From positions 1,054,001 to 1,118,000 of the forward strand of contig NC_009380.1 of NCBI RefSeq assembly GCF_000016425.1: a DNA stretch of 64,000 nt. The letters run 5' to 3'. The position numbers and the translations under genes were made by a program. Positions 7,598 to 16,944 of this stretch are shown here, piece after piece. The first letter of the stretch is position 1. The number at the start of each line of letters is the position of its first letter. The notes beneath the pieces were generated by a model. It ran no database searches. It saw only the letters and a list, made by a program, of their open reading frames with translations, and was not told the origin of the DNA. Source of the DNA: Salinispora tropica CNB-440 (GTDB lineage Bacteria > Actinomycetota > Actinomycetes > Mycobacteriales > Micromonosporaceae).

Positions 7598-10108
7598 ATG
7601 GTTGATCGCACGGAGTCGGTCCCCACCGAGGCGAGTGTGCGGCGGGCGTTGCGTCGAGCGGCGTCCGGGCGAGCGCTGGACACCGACGAGGCAACAGCGC
7701 TGCTGAGCGCCCGGGGCGCCGCGCTGGACGAGTTGTTCCAAGTGGCCGGGGCGATCCGGGACGCGGGGCTGCGCGCGGCCGGGCGGCCGGGTGTGGTGAC
7801 GTACTCGAAGAAGGTCTTCATCCCGCTCACCCGACTCTGTCGGGACCGGTGTCACTACTGCACGTTCGCCACGGTGCCGCACCGACTGCCGGCGGCGTTC
7901 CTCGACCGCGACGAGGTGCTGGCGATCGCCCGGCAGGGCGCGGAGCTCGGCTGCAAGGAGGCGTTGTTCACCCTCGGTGACCGGCCGGAGGAGCGCTGGC
8001 CGGCAGCTCGCCAGTGGCTGGACGAGCGTGGGTACGACTCGACGCTTGACTACGTGCGCTCCTGCGCCGTGGCCGTGCTGGAGGAGACGGGCCTGCTGCC
8101 ACACCTCAACCCGGGCGTGCTCAGCTGGTCCGAGTTGCAGCGGCTCAAGCCGGTCGCGCCGAGCATGGGCATGATGTTGGAGACCACCGCCACCCGGCTG
8201 TGGTCCTCGCCGAAAGGCCCGCACTATGGCTCGCCGGACAAGGAACCGGCCGTCCGGCTGCGGGTGCTCGAGGACGCGGGTCGGGTGAATGTGCCCTTCA
8301 CGACCGGCATCCTCATCGGGATCGGGGAGACCCCGGCCGAGCGAGTCGACGCGCTCTTCGCGATTCGCCGGTCACACCGGGAGTACGGCCACCTCCAGGA
8401 GGTGATCGTGCAGAACTTTCGGGCCAAGCCGGACACGGCGATGCGCGGAATGCCCGACGCGGAGCTGCACGATCTCGCCGCCACCGTGGCGGTGGCCCGG
8501 GTGCTGCTCGGCCCCCAGGCTCGCCTCCAGGCGCCACCGAACCTCATCGCGGGCGAGTACGACCTGCTGCTGCGCGCCGGTATCGACGACTGGGGCGGTG
8601 TCTCGCCGTTGACCCCGGACCACGTCAACCCGGAGCGGCCCTGGCCGCAGCTCGACGAGCTGTCCCGCCGGACCGAGCAGGCCGGGTTCGCTCTGCGGGA
8701 GCGGTTGACGATCTACCCGGAGTACGTCCGGGCCGGTGACCCGTGGCTCGACCCGCGCCTACTGCCGCACGTTCAGGCCCTGGCGGATCCGGCGACCGGC
8801 CTGGCGGTGCCCACCGCCCGCCCGACGGGGCGGCCGTGGCAGGAGCCGGACGAGGTCTACGGCGGGCGGACCGACCTGCACACCACCATCGACACCACCG
8901 GCCGTACCACCGATCGGCGGGGCGACTTCGACCAGGTCTACGGCGACTGGTCGATGGTGGCCGGCCGGATGAGCGCCGGAGCGACCGCCGGGATCGGCGA
9001 CCACGACCTGCGGGACGGTCTGCGCCTCGCCGCGGACGATCCGGCGTCGCTGCTGAAGCCCGGACACGCCGCTGCGGCGTTGGCGCTCTTCGCGGCGGAC
9101 GGCCCGGCTCTGGACCAGCTGTGCCGTATCGCCGACGACGTACGTCGCGACGCGGTAGGTGACGAGGTCACCTACGTGGTCAACCGCAACATCAACTTTA
9201 CCAATGTCTGCTACGTGGGTTGCCGCTTCTGTGCCTTCGCGCAGCGCGAGCGGGACGCCGATGCGTACCGGCTCTCGGTTGACCAGATCGCGGACCGGGC
9301 CGAGCAGGCGTGGCGGGCAGGGGCCAGCGAGGTGTGCCTTCAGGGAGGTATCGACCCGAGGCTGCCGGTGACCGCCTACGCCGACCTGGTGCGGGCGATC
9401 AAGACCCGGGTGCCGGAGATGCACGTGCACGCGTTCTCCCCGATGGAGGTTGTTACCGCGGCTGGCAAGGCGGGCGTGTCCATCCGGGAGTGGCTGACCG
9501 GGCTGCGGGAGGCCGGGCTGGACACCATCCCCGGCACCGCCGCCGAGATCCTCGATGACGAGGTGCGCTGGGTTCTCACCAAGGGCAAGCTGCCGACGGC
9601 CGCCTGGGTCGAGGTGGTCACCACCGCGCACGAGCTGGGGATTCGGTCCAGCTCCACGATGATGTACGGGCACGTTGACCATCCCGCGCAGTGGCTTACC
9701 CACTTCCGGGTGTTGGCCGACACGCAGGACCGCACGGGTGGCTTCACCGAGTTTGTCGCGCTGCCGTTCGTGCACACCAACGCCCCGATCTACCTGGCGG
9801 GGATCGCCCGTCCGGGGCCGACCTGGCGGGAGAACCGGGTGGTGCACGCGATGTCCCGGCTGTTGCTACACGGTCGGGTTCACAACATTCAGTGCTCGTG
9901 GGTGAAGCTGGGCGACGAGGGGAGCGCCGAACTGCTCCGGGGCGGTTGTAACGATCTGGGTGGCACCCTGATGGAGGAGACGATCTCCCGGATGGCAGGT
10001 TCGGGCAACGGGTCGGCCCGGACCGAGGAGCAGTTGATCGCGATCGCGGCAGCGGCCGGGCGGCCAGCGAACAAGCGAACAACCGCGTACGGCCATCGGG
10101 TCGGGTAG
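7598..10108 (+). CDS. fbiC: FO synthase, two-domain radical SAM enzyme
   Basis: An 836-residue fusion of the CofG-like and CofH-like halves that build the deazaflavin FO from a ribityl-uracil precursor and tyrosine. Each half carries a radical SAM CX3CX2C cluster motif: CRDRCHYC (C81, C85, C88) and CYVGCRFC (C538, C542, C545). The length matches actinobacterial FbiC. An open frame begins 72 bp upstream, but the ATG at 7598 has a -10 box directly in front and gives the expected N-terminus. It supplies FO to CofD and CofE, encoded on the opposite strand just upstream. Confidence 0.96.
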   Translation: MVDRTESVPTEASVRRALRRAASGRALDTDEATALLSARGAALDELFQVAGAIRDAGLRAAGRPGVVTYSKKVFIPLTRLCRDRCHYCTFATVPHRLPAAFLDRDEVLAIARQGAELGCKEALFTLGDRPEERWPAARQWLDERGYDSTLDYVRSCAVAVLEETGLLPHLNPGVLSWSELQRLKPVAPSMGMMLETTATRLWSSPKGPHYGSPDKEPAVRLRVLEDAGRVNVPFTTGILIGIGETPAERVDALFAIRRSHREYGHLQEVIVQNFRAKPDTAMRGMPDAELHDLAATVAVARVLLGPQARLQAPPNLIAGEYDLLLRAGIDDWGGVSPLTPDHVNPERPWPQLDELSRRTEQAGFALRERLTIYPEYVRAGDPWLDPRLLPHVQALADPATGLAVPTARPTGRPWQEPDEVYGGRTDLHTTIDTTGRTTDRRGDFDQVYGDWSMVAGRMSAGATAGIGDHDLRDGLRLAADDPASLLKPGHAAAALALFAADGPALDQLCRIADDVRRDAVGDEVTYVVNRNINFTNVCYVGCRFCAFAQRERDADAYRLSVDQIADRAEQAWRAGASEVCLQGGIDPRLPVTAYADLVRAIKTRVPEMHVHAFSPMEVVTAAGKAGVSIREWLTGLREAGLDTIPGTAAEILDDEVRWVLTKGKLPTAAWVEVVTTAHELGIRSSSTMMYGHVDHPAQWLTHFRVLADTQDRTGGFTEFVALPFVHTNAPIYLAGIARPGPTWRENRVVHAMSRLLLHGRVHNIQCSWVKLGDEGSAELLRGGCNDLGGTLMEETISRMAGSGNGSARTEEQLIAIAAAAGRPANKRTTAYGHRVG

Positions 10109-10301
10109 CGCCTGACCGTCCCGCCGCCGGCCTGTTGGCTGGGTCGCTGGCCGTGGGACAGCGCCCCGGCCGTGGGTTGGTTCGCTGGACGTGGGCGGGG
10201 TTCGCGGCGATCGGACAGACCGCTGGCGGCGGCCGGCCCGGCCCTCGGTCGGTCGCTGTACCGTTTGGTGGGATCGTCGGCCCGACACTGTCGGAGTTAC
10301 A

Positions 10302-10314
10302 GTCCATAGTGGAC
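10302..10314. promoter_or_regulatory. Palindrome GTCCA-TAG-TGGAC
   Basis: Two 5-bp arms separated by 3 bp. It is nearly the same as the palindrome at 10394-10408, 92 bp further on. The pair looks like operator half of a common regulator; the regulator is unknown. Confidence 0.35.
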
Positions 10315-10393
10315 TCACGGTTGGATTCTCTTGTCTGGGCGATGCTTCAGCGGCGTTTCTGTCCGTCGTGCTATATCCCCCGTTTCATGGCAT

Positions 10394-10408
10394 GTCCACT
10401 ATGTGGAC
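10394..10408. promoter_or_regulatory. Palindrome GTCCAC-TAT-GTGGAC
   Basis: Two 6-bp arms separated by 3 bp, matching the arms of the palindrome at 10302-10314. It is a possible operator or short hairpin. Confidence 0.35.
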
Positions 10409-10810
10409 AAGGGCTTGCGCTCCCTGGCCACCCTTGGTGATGGGTGTGGCGGCGGCGGGATAGCCTGGGAATCGTCAAGATCAACGAGTCGGTTCGGCGG
10501 GTTGGCTTGACAGGCGTTCAATGCCGCGCCACGCAGAAAACTCTGGCAACTCGCCGGGGCGGGCGTTACCCGGCGGGGGTCTGAATCGGTAGGGCAGGTT
10601 GCGAGGCCGGGAGGCCGGATGGGTCGGACCGGGTGAGATGTGGAGGGCAGCCTCATTATCAAGTTTGGCTTGACGGCGCACGTATGACACGCGTGTAATT
10701 TGACTGGGGCTGTTCGCGAAACGCTACGTACCGGTACCGAACGGACAGCACGCCTTTCGCGTGGGGGGTTGCAGCGGCGATGACGTCGGTGCGCGACAAG
10801 GAGGCATTGA

Positions 10811-11068
10811 ATGGACGGCCAGCTCGAGGCGGCCGACCTGCTCGGAAACGCGCCGGAGTGGCAGGAGCGGGCGCTTTGCTCGCAGACCGACCCGGAGGCG
10901 TTCTTCCCCGAGAAGGGCGGCTCAACCCGTGAGGCGAAGCGGATCTGCTCGCGCTGCGAGGTCAAGACCGAGTGCCTCGAATACGCGCTCGGTCACGACG
11001 AGCGGTTCGGCATCTGGGGTGGTCTCTCCGAGCGAGAGCGCCGCCGGCTCAAGCGGCGTGCCGCCTGA
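10811..11068 (+). CDS. whiB2: WhiB2-type iron-sulfur transcription factor
   Basis: An 85-residue WhiB family protein. Four cysteines (C23, C46, C49, C55) in the pattern C-x22-C-x2-C-x5-C bind the 4Fe-4S cluster. The G(I/V)WGG turn (GIWGG, 67-71) and the basic C-terminus (ERRRLKRR) fit DNA binding with the sigma factor. The ATG at 10811 follows AAGGAGG. Position next to the F420 genes, the zincin-like gene and DUF3499 matches M. tuberculosis whiB2 (Rv3260c, whmD), which controls septation and sporulation-type division. The long upstream region suggests complex control. Confidence 0.92.
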   Translation: MDGQLEAADLLGNAPEWQERALCSQTDPEAFFPEKGGSTREAKRICSRCEVKTECLEYALGHDERFGIWGGLSERERRRLKRRAA

Positions 11069-11148
11069 CATCAGGTTGGATCCGGGGCGGTGGGGGCTGC
11101 CCCGGATCGTCGCCGTGGCCGGGCACGGGCCAGCCGTGGTGGCCGGGC

Positions 11149-11598
11149 TCAGGCCAACTCGTCCGGGTCGGCCCCGAGCAGGTTCGCCACCTGCTCGATG
11201 ATGACGTCGTGGACGAGATCCGCCAGGTCCTCACGGTCCATCGCCCGAAACTCGAGTGGCCGGCGGTAGAGGACGATCCGTGGCGGCATCTCCTGCCGGC
11301 CCGGTCGCCCGGGCAGGAGGCGGGCGAGGGGCACCGCGCCGTCCTCGAGCACGTCGGAGTCGTAGACATTCAGCTGCGGCGGCACGTCCTCCACCGCGAA
11401 CTCGACGCCGGCCAGTTCCTTGGCGAACCGCCGCTCGAGTGTCTCCACCGTGTCCAGCACCAGTTCGTCGAAGACCTCGGCCTTCGTTCGCGCCAGCGGC
11501 ACCGTCGCGGGCACCAGGCGGCCGCGCAGGCCACGTCCGTGACGGTCGCGGCGAGTGCGTCGTCCGGTGCCGGGGCGGCGGTGTTCCGGGCTTGCCAT
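11149..11598 (-). CDS. Zincin-like metallopeptidase-family protein, degenerate active site
   Basis: A 149-residue protein syntenic with Rv3259 of M. tuberculosis, a family annotated as minimal zinc metalloproteases with HExxH near the C-terminus. Here that position reads VHDVIIEQVANLLG (H130, D131, E135). The first His remains, but Glu is replaced by Asp and the second His is absent. Proteolytic activity is therefore doubtful. The start is ATG 11598; the upstream extension of the frame overlaps the divergent DUF3499 start region. The N-terminus is very basic. Confidence 0.7.
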   Translation of the reverse strand: MASPEHRRPGTGRRTRRDRHGRGLRGRLVPATVPLARTKAEVFDELVLDTVETLERRFAKELAGVEFAVEDVPPQLNVYDSDVLEDGAVPLARLLPGRPGRQEMPPRIVLYRRPLEFRAMDREDLADLVHDVIIEQVANLLGADPDELA

Positions 11599-11737
11599 GG
11601 GCCCAGGGTAGTACCCGACCGATGCTGTCCTGCGGCAGCTGTGGCGCGCTGGCGCGCCGGATCCGAACGGCCGAAATGTGATCACCAAGACGGGCGTGTC
11701 GGGTCGCGAACCGGTGCGCCGGAGCCGGTATTGGAGA

Positions 11738-11743
11738 TACCCT
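11738..11743 (+). promoter_or_regulatory. -10 element TACCCT for leaderless DUF3499 gene
   Basis: TACCCT ends 6 nt before the GTG at 11750, with no Shine-Dalgarno between. Confidence 0.45.
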
Positions 11744-11749
11744 GCCGCG

Positions 11750-12121
11750 GTGAGGTCACCACGGCGCTGCACCCGAAACGGCTGCCCCCGGCAAGCAGTC
11801 GCCACATTGACCTATGTCTACAACGAGTCCACCGCCGTGGTGGGGCCGCTGGCCGCTTTCGCCGAGCCGCACACGTACGACCTCTGCGAGCCCCATGCGC
11901 GCAGTCTGACCGCGCCCCGGGGCTGGGATGTCGTCCGGCACGAGGGAGAGTTCGAGCCGCCGCCGCCCACGACGGACGACCTGGTCGCCCTCGCCGAGGC
12001 GGTCCGCGAGGCAGCCCGCCCGGTAGCCCCTCGGCCCCCGGAGGACGGCCACGATCCGGCGACCTCGACGTCGTCCACCGGGCGTCGCGGTCACCTCCGC
12101 GTGATTCCCCCCAGTCACTGA
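11750..12121 (+). CDS. DUF3499 family protein
   Basis: A 123-residue protein matching the actinobacterial DUF3499 family (Rv3258c in M. tuberculosis). The N-terminus has CTRNGCPRQAVATLTYVY and, further on, YDLCEPHARSLTAPRGWDVV. The spaced Cys and His residues suggest a small zinc ribbon. The C-terminal third is Pro/Glu-rich and probably disordered. GTG 11750 is chosen over the longer frame because a -10 box lies 6 nt before it. The function of the family is unknown. Confidence 0.85.
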   Translation: MRSPRRCTRNGCPRQAVATLTYVYNESTAVVGPLAAFAEPHTYDLCEPHARSLTAPRGWDVVRHEGEFEPPPPTTDDLVALAEAVREAARPVAPRPPEDGHDPATSTSSTGRRGHLRVIPPSH

Positions 12122-12151
12122 CGTCGGCGCCGTAACCCCGCCCAGGTGCGG

Positions 12152-13498
12152 CTACAGCCGGGACCAGGCCTCGGTGAGGACAGCTCGCAGGATCTGTTCC
12201 ATCTCGTCGAACTGCTCTGGCCCGGCAATCAACGGTGGCGCGAGCTGCACCACCGGGTCGCCCCGGTCGTCGGCGCGGCAGTAGAGGCCGGAGTGGAAGA
12301 GTGCGGGGGAGAGAAAGTCGCGCAGCAGCCGTTCGGAGTCCGTCTCGTCGAAGGTCTCCTTGGTTGTCTTGTCCTTGACCAGCTCGATGCCGTAGAAGTA
12401 CCCGTCGCCCCGGATGTCGCCGACGATCGGCAGCTCGTGCAGCCGTTCCAGGGTGGCCCGGAACGTCGCCTCGTTGGCCCGTACGTGACCGATCAGGTCG
12501 TCGCGGGCGAGGACCTCCAGGTTGGCCAGCGCCACCGCGCAGGAGACCGGGTGCCCGCCGAAGGTCACGCCGTGGGCGAAGACGCCGGTCTCGGTGAGGA
12601 ACGGCTCCATCAGCCGGTCGTCGGCGATCATCGCGCCGAGTGGGGCGTACCCAGAGGTGATGCCCTTGGCAGTGGTGATGATGTCGGGCTGGTAGCCGTA
12701 GCGGACCGCGCCGAAGTACTCGCCGAGCCGCCCCCACGAACAGATCACCTCGTCGGAGACGAGCAGGACGTCGTGCTCGTCGCAGATTTCGCGGACGCGG
12801 CTCAGGTAGCCGGGTGGGGGCGGAAAGCAACCGCCGGAGTTCTGCACCGGCTCCAGGAAGACCGCGGCGACTGTCTCCGGGCCTTCTCGCTCGATGGCTC
12901 GGCGGATCTCCTCGGCGGCCCAGCGGCCGAACGCCTCGGGGTCGTCGCCGTGCTCGGGGGCCCGGTAGAAGTTGGTGTTGGGTACCTTGATGCCGCCGGG
13001 CACCAGGGGCTCGAAGTCACGCCGGAGCTCGGGCAGCCCGGTGATCGACAGTGCGCCCATCGACGTGCCGTGATAGGCGATGTGGCGGCTGACCACCTTG
13101 TACTTCGCCGGCCTGCCGGTGCGCCGGAAGTACGCCCGGGCCAGCTTCCACGCCGCTTCGACGGACTCCGCGCCGCCGGTGGTGAAGAAGACCCGGTTGA
13201 GGTCGCCGGGGGTCAGGGCGGCGATCCGCTCCGCCAGTTCGATGGCCCTGGGGTGCGCGTACGACCAGAGCGGGAAGTACGCCAGCTCGCCCGCCTGGCG
13301 AGCGGCGGCCTCGGCTAGCTCGGTCCGGCCGTGTCCGGCGTTGACGACGAAGAGGCCGGCGAGCCCGTCCAGGTAGCGCCGCCCCTGGGTGTCCCAGACG
13401 TACGCGCCCTCGCCGCGCACGATCGTCGGGACCTCACCGGCGGAGTAGCTCGCCATTCGGGTGAAGTGCATCCAGAGGTGGTCGGTGGCATTGGCCAT
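12152..13498 (-). CDS. Class III PLP-dependent aminotransferase
   Basis: A 448-residue fold-type I aminotransferase of the omega-aminotransferase group. Visible are TTGGAESVEAAWKLAR (cofactor phosphate loop), LLVSDEVICSWGR with D249 (pyridine nitrogen partner) and TTAKGITSGYAPLGA with K278, the Schiff-base lysine. The family acts on amino groups such as putrescine, beta-alanine or GABA with pyruvate or 2-oxoglutarate; the substrate here is not decided by sequence. An Lrp-type regulator gene on the same strand lies 215 bp upstream, and aldehyde dehydrogenases are nearby, which fits amine catabolism. Confidence 0.9.
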   Translation of the reverse strand: MANATDHLWMHFTRMASYSAGEVPTIVRGEGAYVWDTQGRRYLDGLAGLFVVNAGHGRTELAEAAARQAGELAYFPLWSYAHPRAIELAERIAALTPGDLNRVFFTTGGAESVEAAWKLARAYFRRTGRPAKYKVVSRHIAYHGTSMGALSITGLPELRRDFEPLVPGGIKVPNTNFYRAPEHGDDPEAFGRWAAEEIRRAIEREGPETVAAVFLEPVQNSGGCFPPPPGYLSRVREICDEHDVLLVSDEVICSWGRLGEYFGAVRYGYQPDIITTAKGITSGYAPLGAMIADDRLMEPFLTETGVFAHGVTFGGHPVSCAVALANLEVLARDDLIGHVRANEATFRATLERLHELPIVGDIRGDGYFYGIELVKDKTTKETFDETDSERLLRDFLSPALFHSGLYCRADDRGDPVVQLAPPLIAGPEQFDEMEQILRAVLTEAWSRL

Positions 13499-13613
13499 GT
13501 CAGCCCCATCGGTCTCGGGCCAGTCAGGGGTGACACCGGCCGCTCGTGACCATGGTTATCCCATAGCTGAACGCCGCATGCCAAGCGCTATTCGTTGTGA
13601 TCTCGGTCTACTA

Positions 13614-13628
13614 CAACTGATAGAGTTG
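13614..13628. promoter_or_regulatory. Inverted repeat CAACT-N5-AGTTG upstream of the aminotransferase
   Basis: Arms at 13614-13618 and 13624-13628 are separated by 5 bp. It lies in the 215-bp gap between the Lrp-type gene and the aminotransferase. Lrp/AsnC proteins bind such short AT-richer dyads, so it is a candidate operator; this is inference. Confidence 0.3.
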
Positions 13629-13713
13629 CTTTGTCGTTCGATTGCCACGAAATCCGTAGCGCCTAAGGTTGGGTGTGCGGATGGATCGCGGGGGTGCCGG
13701 GTGGGACGGTGGT

Positions 13714-14229
13714 TCAGGCGGTCCCCCAGGTGTACGTCTGCTTGCGCAGCTTGAGATAGACGAACACCTCGGTGGAGAGCACGCCCTCGACCGCGCGGAG
13801 CCGTTGCAGGATCTCCAGCAGGTGGTCGTCGTTGCGGCAGACCACCTCGGTGAGGAGGTCGAAGGAGCCGGCGGTGATGACGACGTAGTTGACCTCGTCC
13901 AGTTCGGCGAGCCGGTCGGCTACTGCCTCCAGGTCTCCGTTAGTCCGTAGGCCGATCATGGCCTGGCGGGGGAAGCCGAGTTGGAGCGGGTCGGTGACCG
14001 CGACGATCTGCATCACTCCGGCGTCAAGGAGCCGCTGTACGCGTTGGCGGACTGCCGCCTCGGAGAGCCCTACCGCCTTTCCGATCGTCGAGTACGGTCG
14101 ACGGCCGTCCTGCTGGAGTTGCTCGATGATCTGCTTCGACGCGTCATCGAGTGGCGCCGGGCCAGTACTCGTGCCGCCGGTGCCGACCCGCCGCCCACCG
14201 GTGTCGTTGTGCTGGTTTCGGTTCGTCAT
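13714..14229 (-). CDS. Lrp/AsnC family transcriptional regulator
   Basis: A 171-residue regulator. A disordered 25-residue head precedes the helix-turn-helix (residues about 26-75, with LDDASKQIIEQLQQDGRRPYSTIGKAVGLSE). The RAM ligand-binding domain follows, with VVITAGSFDLLTEVVC and EVFVYLKL near the end. The ATG at 14229 is preceded by GGGAG and is preferred over upstream in-frame codons. It probably controls the adjacent class III aminotransferase in response to an amino acid or amine, a common pairing. Confidence 0.9.
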   Translation of the reverse strand: MTNRNQHNDTGGRRVGTGGTSTGPAPLDDASKQIIEQLQQDGRRPYSTIGKAVGLSEAAVRQRVQRLLDAGVMQIVAVTDPLQLGFPRQAMIGLRTNGDLEAVADRLAELDEVNYVVITAGSFDLLTEVVCRNDDHLLEILQRLRAVEGVLSTEVFVYLKLRKQTYTWGTA

Positions 14230-14457
14230 CGAGCGCTCCCATGTCCGTTTCTGGCGGCCGGGTGCTTCGAGGGCTCGCCGCCTTCGCGCAGTCTGACGCA
14301 TGTCGTCGTTGAGAGTGATGTCGGCGACGGAAACCCTCGTGCCGACCGCTTGAGGCGTGGGTCGCGTAGGTGGGGCAGCTCGACAGTGGTGGTGTCAGCC
14401 CTGCCTGTCGTTGTTCGACTTGGTCTGTCTGTGGATTCTTCCCTATTAGATCCACGT

Positions 14458-14721
14458 GTGACGACTCTCAGTGTTGCCGCGTTGATCTCCCAGTGGCGTG
14501 TGAATTGGGTGCCGAGGAACGGCACCGTAGCAGCAAGTGATCATCCCGCGCTCCAGCGGTGGACCAACCTCGGCGAGCGTGAGGCAGCGTGCCGGATCGA
14601 CCCCGGAGACGTCTTCCTGGTCGATCCTGACCAGCGGGTGGACGCCCGGCTGACGTTGTACCTGACGCGGTCCTCATTCGCCCGGCTCGCCCGCGAGACC
14701 AGGCGGAACTATGCGGAGGAC
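14458..14721 (+). pseudogene. N-terminal fragment of a tyrosine-type site-specific integrase
   Basis: From GTG 14458 the frame encodes about 88 residues that resemble the N-terminus of actinobacterial site-specific integrases. It includes a RIDPGDVFLVDPDQRVDARL segment and then FARLARETRRNYAED. Homology stops at about 14721; the frame then continues with Pro/Arg-rich shadow sequence. All of the core-binding and catalytic domains are missing. It is joined directly to a C-terminal integrase piece in another frame (14711-15073), which implies an internal deletion. Confidence 0.6.
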
Positions 14722-15073
14722 AGCGCGCCAGGCCCACAGCCTCCTGGCAGACCCCGCGCTCAACGTCTTCCACAACAGCGAAGCGTTCCTGTTCTGCAAC
14801 TACGACCGCGCCAAAGCGCTCTGCCATCCCAGCCGCGGCGCCCAGAGCACACCAAGCCTCGATCGATGCCGCCCCAACTGCGCCAACGTCGCCCGCACCG
14901 ACGTGCACGCAAGCCAGATCGAGGACACCGCAGCCCAGCTACGCGCCCAAGCCTGCTCACCTTTGCTGCCCGAACCGCTCGCCGACCGACTGCGGCACAA
15001 GGCCGAGCACCTCACTCGACTTGCCGCTGACCACCGCGCGGCCCGCATCACCGTCGACGAGGAGAACTCATGA
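14711..15073 (+). pseudogene. C-terminal tail remnant of an integrase-like protein
   Basis: A 120-codon frame whose first few codons overlap the integrase head in another frame. From LLADPALNVFHNSEAFLFCN onward it resembles the Cys-containing tail of large actinobacterial integrases: CNYDRAKALCHPS and CRPNCANVARTD, then a helical end. No tyrosine recombinase catalytic residues are present. The stop overlaps the next ATG by 4 nt (ATGA), an arrangement expected between a full integrase and its small partner gene, so the downstream junction is original and the 5' part is lost. Confidence 0.55.
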
Positions 15074-15483
15074 ACGCACAACCCGCTACCACCGACCGCG
15101 ACGCCATCCGGGCAGCGATCGACCGGCTCTTAGCCGGAACGCCGCTTCGCTCCAGCGGGTCGCTCACCATCGTCGCGCTCGCCGACGAGGCCAACGTCAA
15201 ACGGCATCTGCTCACTCACCGTCACACCGACCTCAAGGACGAGTTCTACGCCCGCGTCCGCGCTTGCGGCCACGTCCCCGACAACGAACGCAAGCTCCGC
15301 GACGACCTCCACAAGGCTACCGAGCGCATCAAGGAACTCATCGCTGAGATCAACAAGATTCAGGGAGAGAACCATGCGTTCGCCCGCATCGTCAATGTCC
15401 TCGAACTCGAAAACCACCAGCTCCGGACCGAGATTGGCAGCACTGGCCATCTGGTCGCTCTGCCCGGCGCACACGAACGCTGA
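15070..15483 (+). CDS. Small helical, coiled-coil protein linked to integrases (DUF6262-like)
   Basis: A 137-residue protein with an intact frame. The N-terminal half resembles a helix-turn-helix (GSLTIVALADEANVKRHLLTHR). Residues about 75-125 form a coiled coil (ERIKELIAEINKIQGENHAF, then LELENHQLRTE). Such proteins typically follow integrase genes of mobile elements with a 4-nt overlap, as here. The partner integrase is decayed, so this gene may be an orphan. The family name is from memory and only moderately certain. Confidence 0.6.
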   Translation: MNAQPATTDRDAIRAAIDRLLAGTPLRSSGSLTIVALADEANVKRHLLTHRHTDLKDEFYARVRACGHVPDNERKLRDDLHKATERIKELIAEINKIQGENHAFARIVNVLELENHQLRTEIGSTGHLVALPGAHER

Positions 15484-15560
15484 GCCGTCCCCATAGGAGG
15501 ACCTCCGACGGCCGGGATAGATTCGCCGCCAGATCGGTCCCGACGGGAAGGTAACGGGGA

Positions 15561-16220
15561 ATGGACGCCAGAACCCAAGAACTGCGAGACGCGCACGACG
15601 TGCTCTCGGAGTGGTACGCCGAGAACCTGGTCGGCCTGCTCGAGAGCATGCCGATCGAGCGGGCGATGCTCGACCTGTTCGCTGAGATGACCTTGGCAGT
15701 GGGCGCAGACGTCGCGGACGTGGGCTGCGGCACCGGCCGGCTTCTTCCCTACCTGGCGAGCCGTGGCCTGTCGCCTCGCGGCGTGGATCTCTCACCCAAG
15801 ATGATCGAGGCGGCACAACGGGACAACCCCGGTTTCGCATACGAGGTCGCCGACTTGCGTGACCTGCCGTTCGAGGACGCCTCGCTGGCCGGGGTGGTGT
15901 GCTGGTTCTCGCTGATCTACCTGGCACCAGACGCCAGGGTCCCCGCCTTCAGCGAACTCGCCCGGGTGGTAAAGCCGGGCGGCTACCTGGTGACTGCCTT
16001 CAAGCACGGCAATGGCACCGGGCACCGTAACCCTCCCGGCAGCCGCGTCGAGAGCTTCGGCATCGACTTCGACCGGTACTGGCTCTCCGCCCGGGAAATG
16101 GAGGACCGCTTCGCCGCCGCCGGGTTCGCACTGATCTTCCAGGGCAGCACGCCACCCGAAGAACCGGAGCCTCCATACGGGTACATGTTGGTCCGCAAGA
16201 CCGACTCCGGAAGCGCGTAG
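15561..16220 (+). CDS. Class I SAM-dependent methyltransferase
   Basis: A 219-residue methyltransferase. Motif I is VADVGCGTGRLLPYLA (about residues 51-66). GVDLSPKMIEAAQ follows (acidic end of strand 2), then VADLRDLPFEDASLAGVVCWFSLIYL (motifs II and III) and RVVKPGGYLVTAF. This is the Methyltransf_11/25 type; substrate unknown. The ATG at 15561 has a purine-rich upstream (GGAAGG, GGGGA). It is convergent with the kinase gene at 16241. Confidence 0.85.
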   Translation: MDARTQELRDAHDVLSEWYAENLVGLLESMPIERAMLDLFAEMTLAVGADVADVGCGTGRLLPYLASRGLSPRGVDLSPKMIEAAQRDNPGFAYEVADLRDLPFEDASLAGVVCWFSLIYLAPDARVPAFSELARVVKPGGYLVTAFKHGNGTGHRNPPGSRVESFGIDFDRYWLSAREMEDRFAAAGFALIFQGSTPPEEPEPPYGYMLVRKTDSGSA

Positions 16221-16240
16221 ACGCAGCCCCGCCGGTCAGG

Positions 16241-16795
16241 TCATCGGTGGGCGTTCACGAACGCCATGATCTCGCCGAGGCCTGGCCGGTAGTCGTCGCT
16301 GGTGTCTACCTCCAACTCCGGCACATCGAGACGCACCCGGTTGAATCCGTCGTGACCTGCCGCGTGAATCTCACGATCGCTGAGGTATGAGTCCGCATGC
16401 GCGCGTCGTGCCGGGTTTTCCTCCTGCCGCCGCCGGATCCGGGCCAGAGCCGTCTCGGCATTGACCTGGCAGTGCACCATGCAGATCTCGGCGATCTCAC
16501 CCAGCGGCTGCAGGCGTGGACGCCGGATTCGGTCTTGAAAGGCTGCCTCCGCGACCGTGGTGACACCCGCATTTAGGAGCAGCTCGAGCACCTGGAAGAA
16601 CGTGGGTAGCGTCCGCAGGGTCAGTTCGTCGCTCGGCGCGGCGATGAACTCGCCGGTCGCGTGGACCATACCCTCCTTGATCTCGTCCCGGCAGATCGCC
16701 GGACAACCGATCCTGCGCGCCAGCCGATGAGCGAGGGTGGTCTTCCCTGCGCCCGGCGGCCCACTGACAACGACAAGGGTTGGTTTCTGCACCAA
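16241..16795 (-). CDS. P-loop NTPase, small kinase-like (AAA_33 / zeta-toxin-like fold)
   Basis: About 184 residues with a Walker A GPPGAGKT near residue 12 and CRDEIKEG, as in small-molecule kinases of the AAA_33 group. A lid region rich in Arg (ALARIRRRQEENPARRAH) follows. The phosphorylated substrate is unknown. Start is either TTG 16795 or GTG 16792; no clear Shine-Dalgarno resolves it. No antitoxin-like partner lies beside it, so a toxin role is not supported. Confidence 0.75.
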   Translation of the reverse strand: MVQKPTLVVVSGPPGAGKTTLAHRLARRIGCPAICRDEIKEGMVHATGEFIAAPSDELTLRTLPTFFQVLELLLNAGVTTVAEAAFQDRIRRPRLQPLGEIAEICMVHCQVNAETALARIRRRQEENPARRAHADSYLSDREIHAAGHDGFNRVRLDVPELEVDTSDDYRPGLGEIMAFVNAHR

Positions 16796-16944
16796 CTCGC
16801 TATAGCGGACCCCGAGATCCTGCTATTGACCTGCTCCGGTCCCGCAAGCAAGGACGGTGATCCCCCCGACCACATGACTTCGTCGATCGAATGATCCACC
16901 GACACAACACCCTGGAACTTGACAGGGAACTGGGCTGTCTGTCG

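Larger units (their letters stand above)
10109..10810. other. 702-bp gene-free region upstream of whiB2
   Basis: No convincing coding sequence; small frames here lack start signals and family resemblance. It contains two similar palindromes (10302-10314 and 10394-10408), a TTGACG box at 10670-10675 and the palindrome ACACGCGTGT at 10687-10696. WhiB genes often have long, heavily regulated upstream regions, so this is read as the whiB2 control region. Confidence 0.5.

Noticed and set aside
10135..10440. Short frame between fbiC and whiB2 with two CxxC-like pairs
   Set aside because: No ribosome site or family resemblance; the Cys codons fall in the palindrome region.
16241..16795. Zeta-type toxin
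   Set aside because: Fold is compatible, but there is no epsilon-like antitoxin beside it; small-molecule kinase is the simpler reading.
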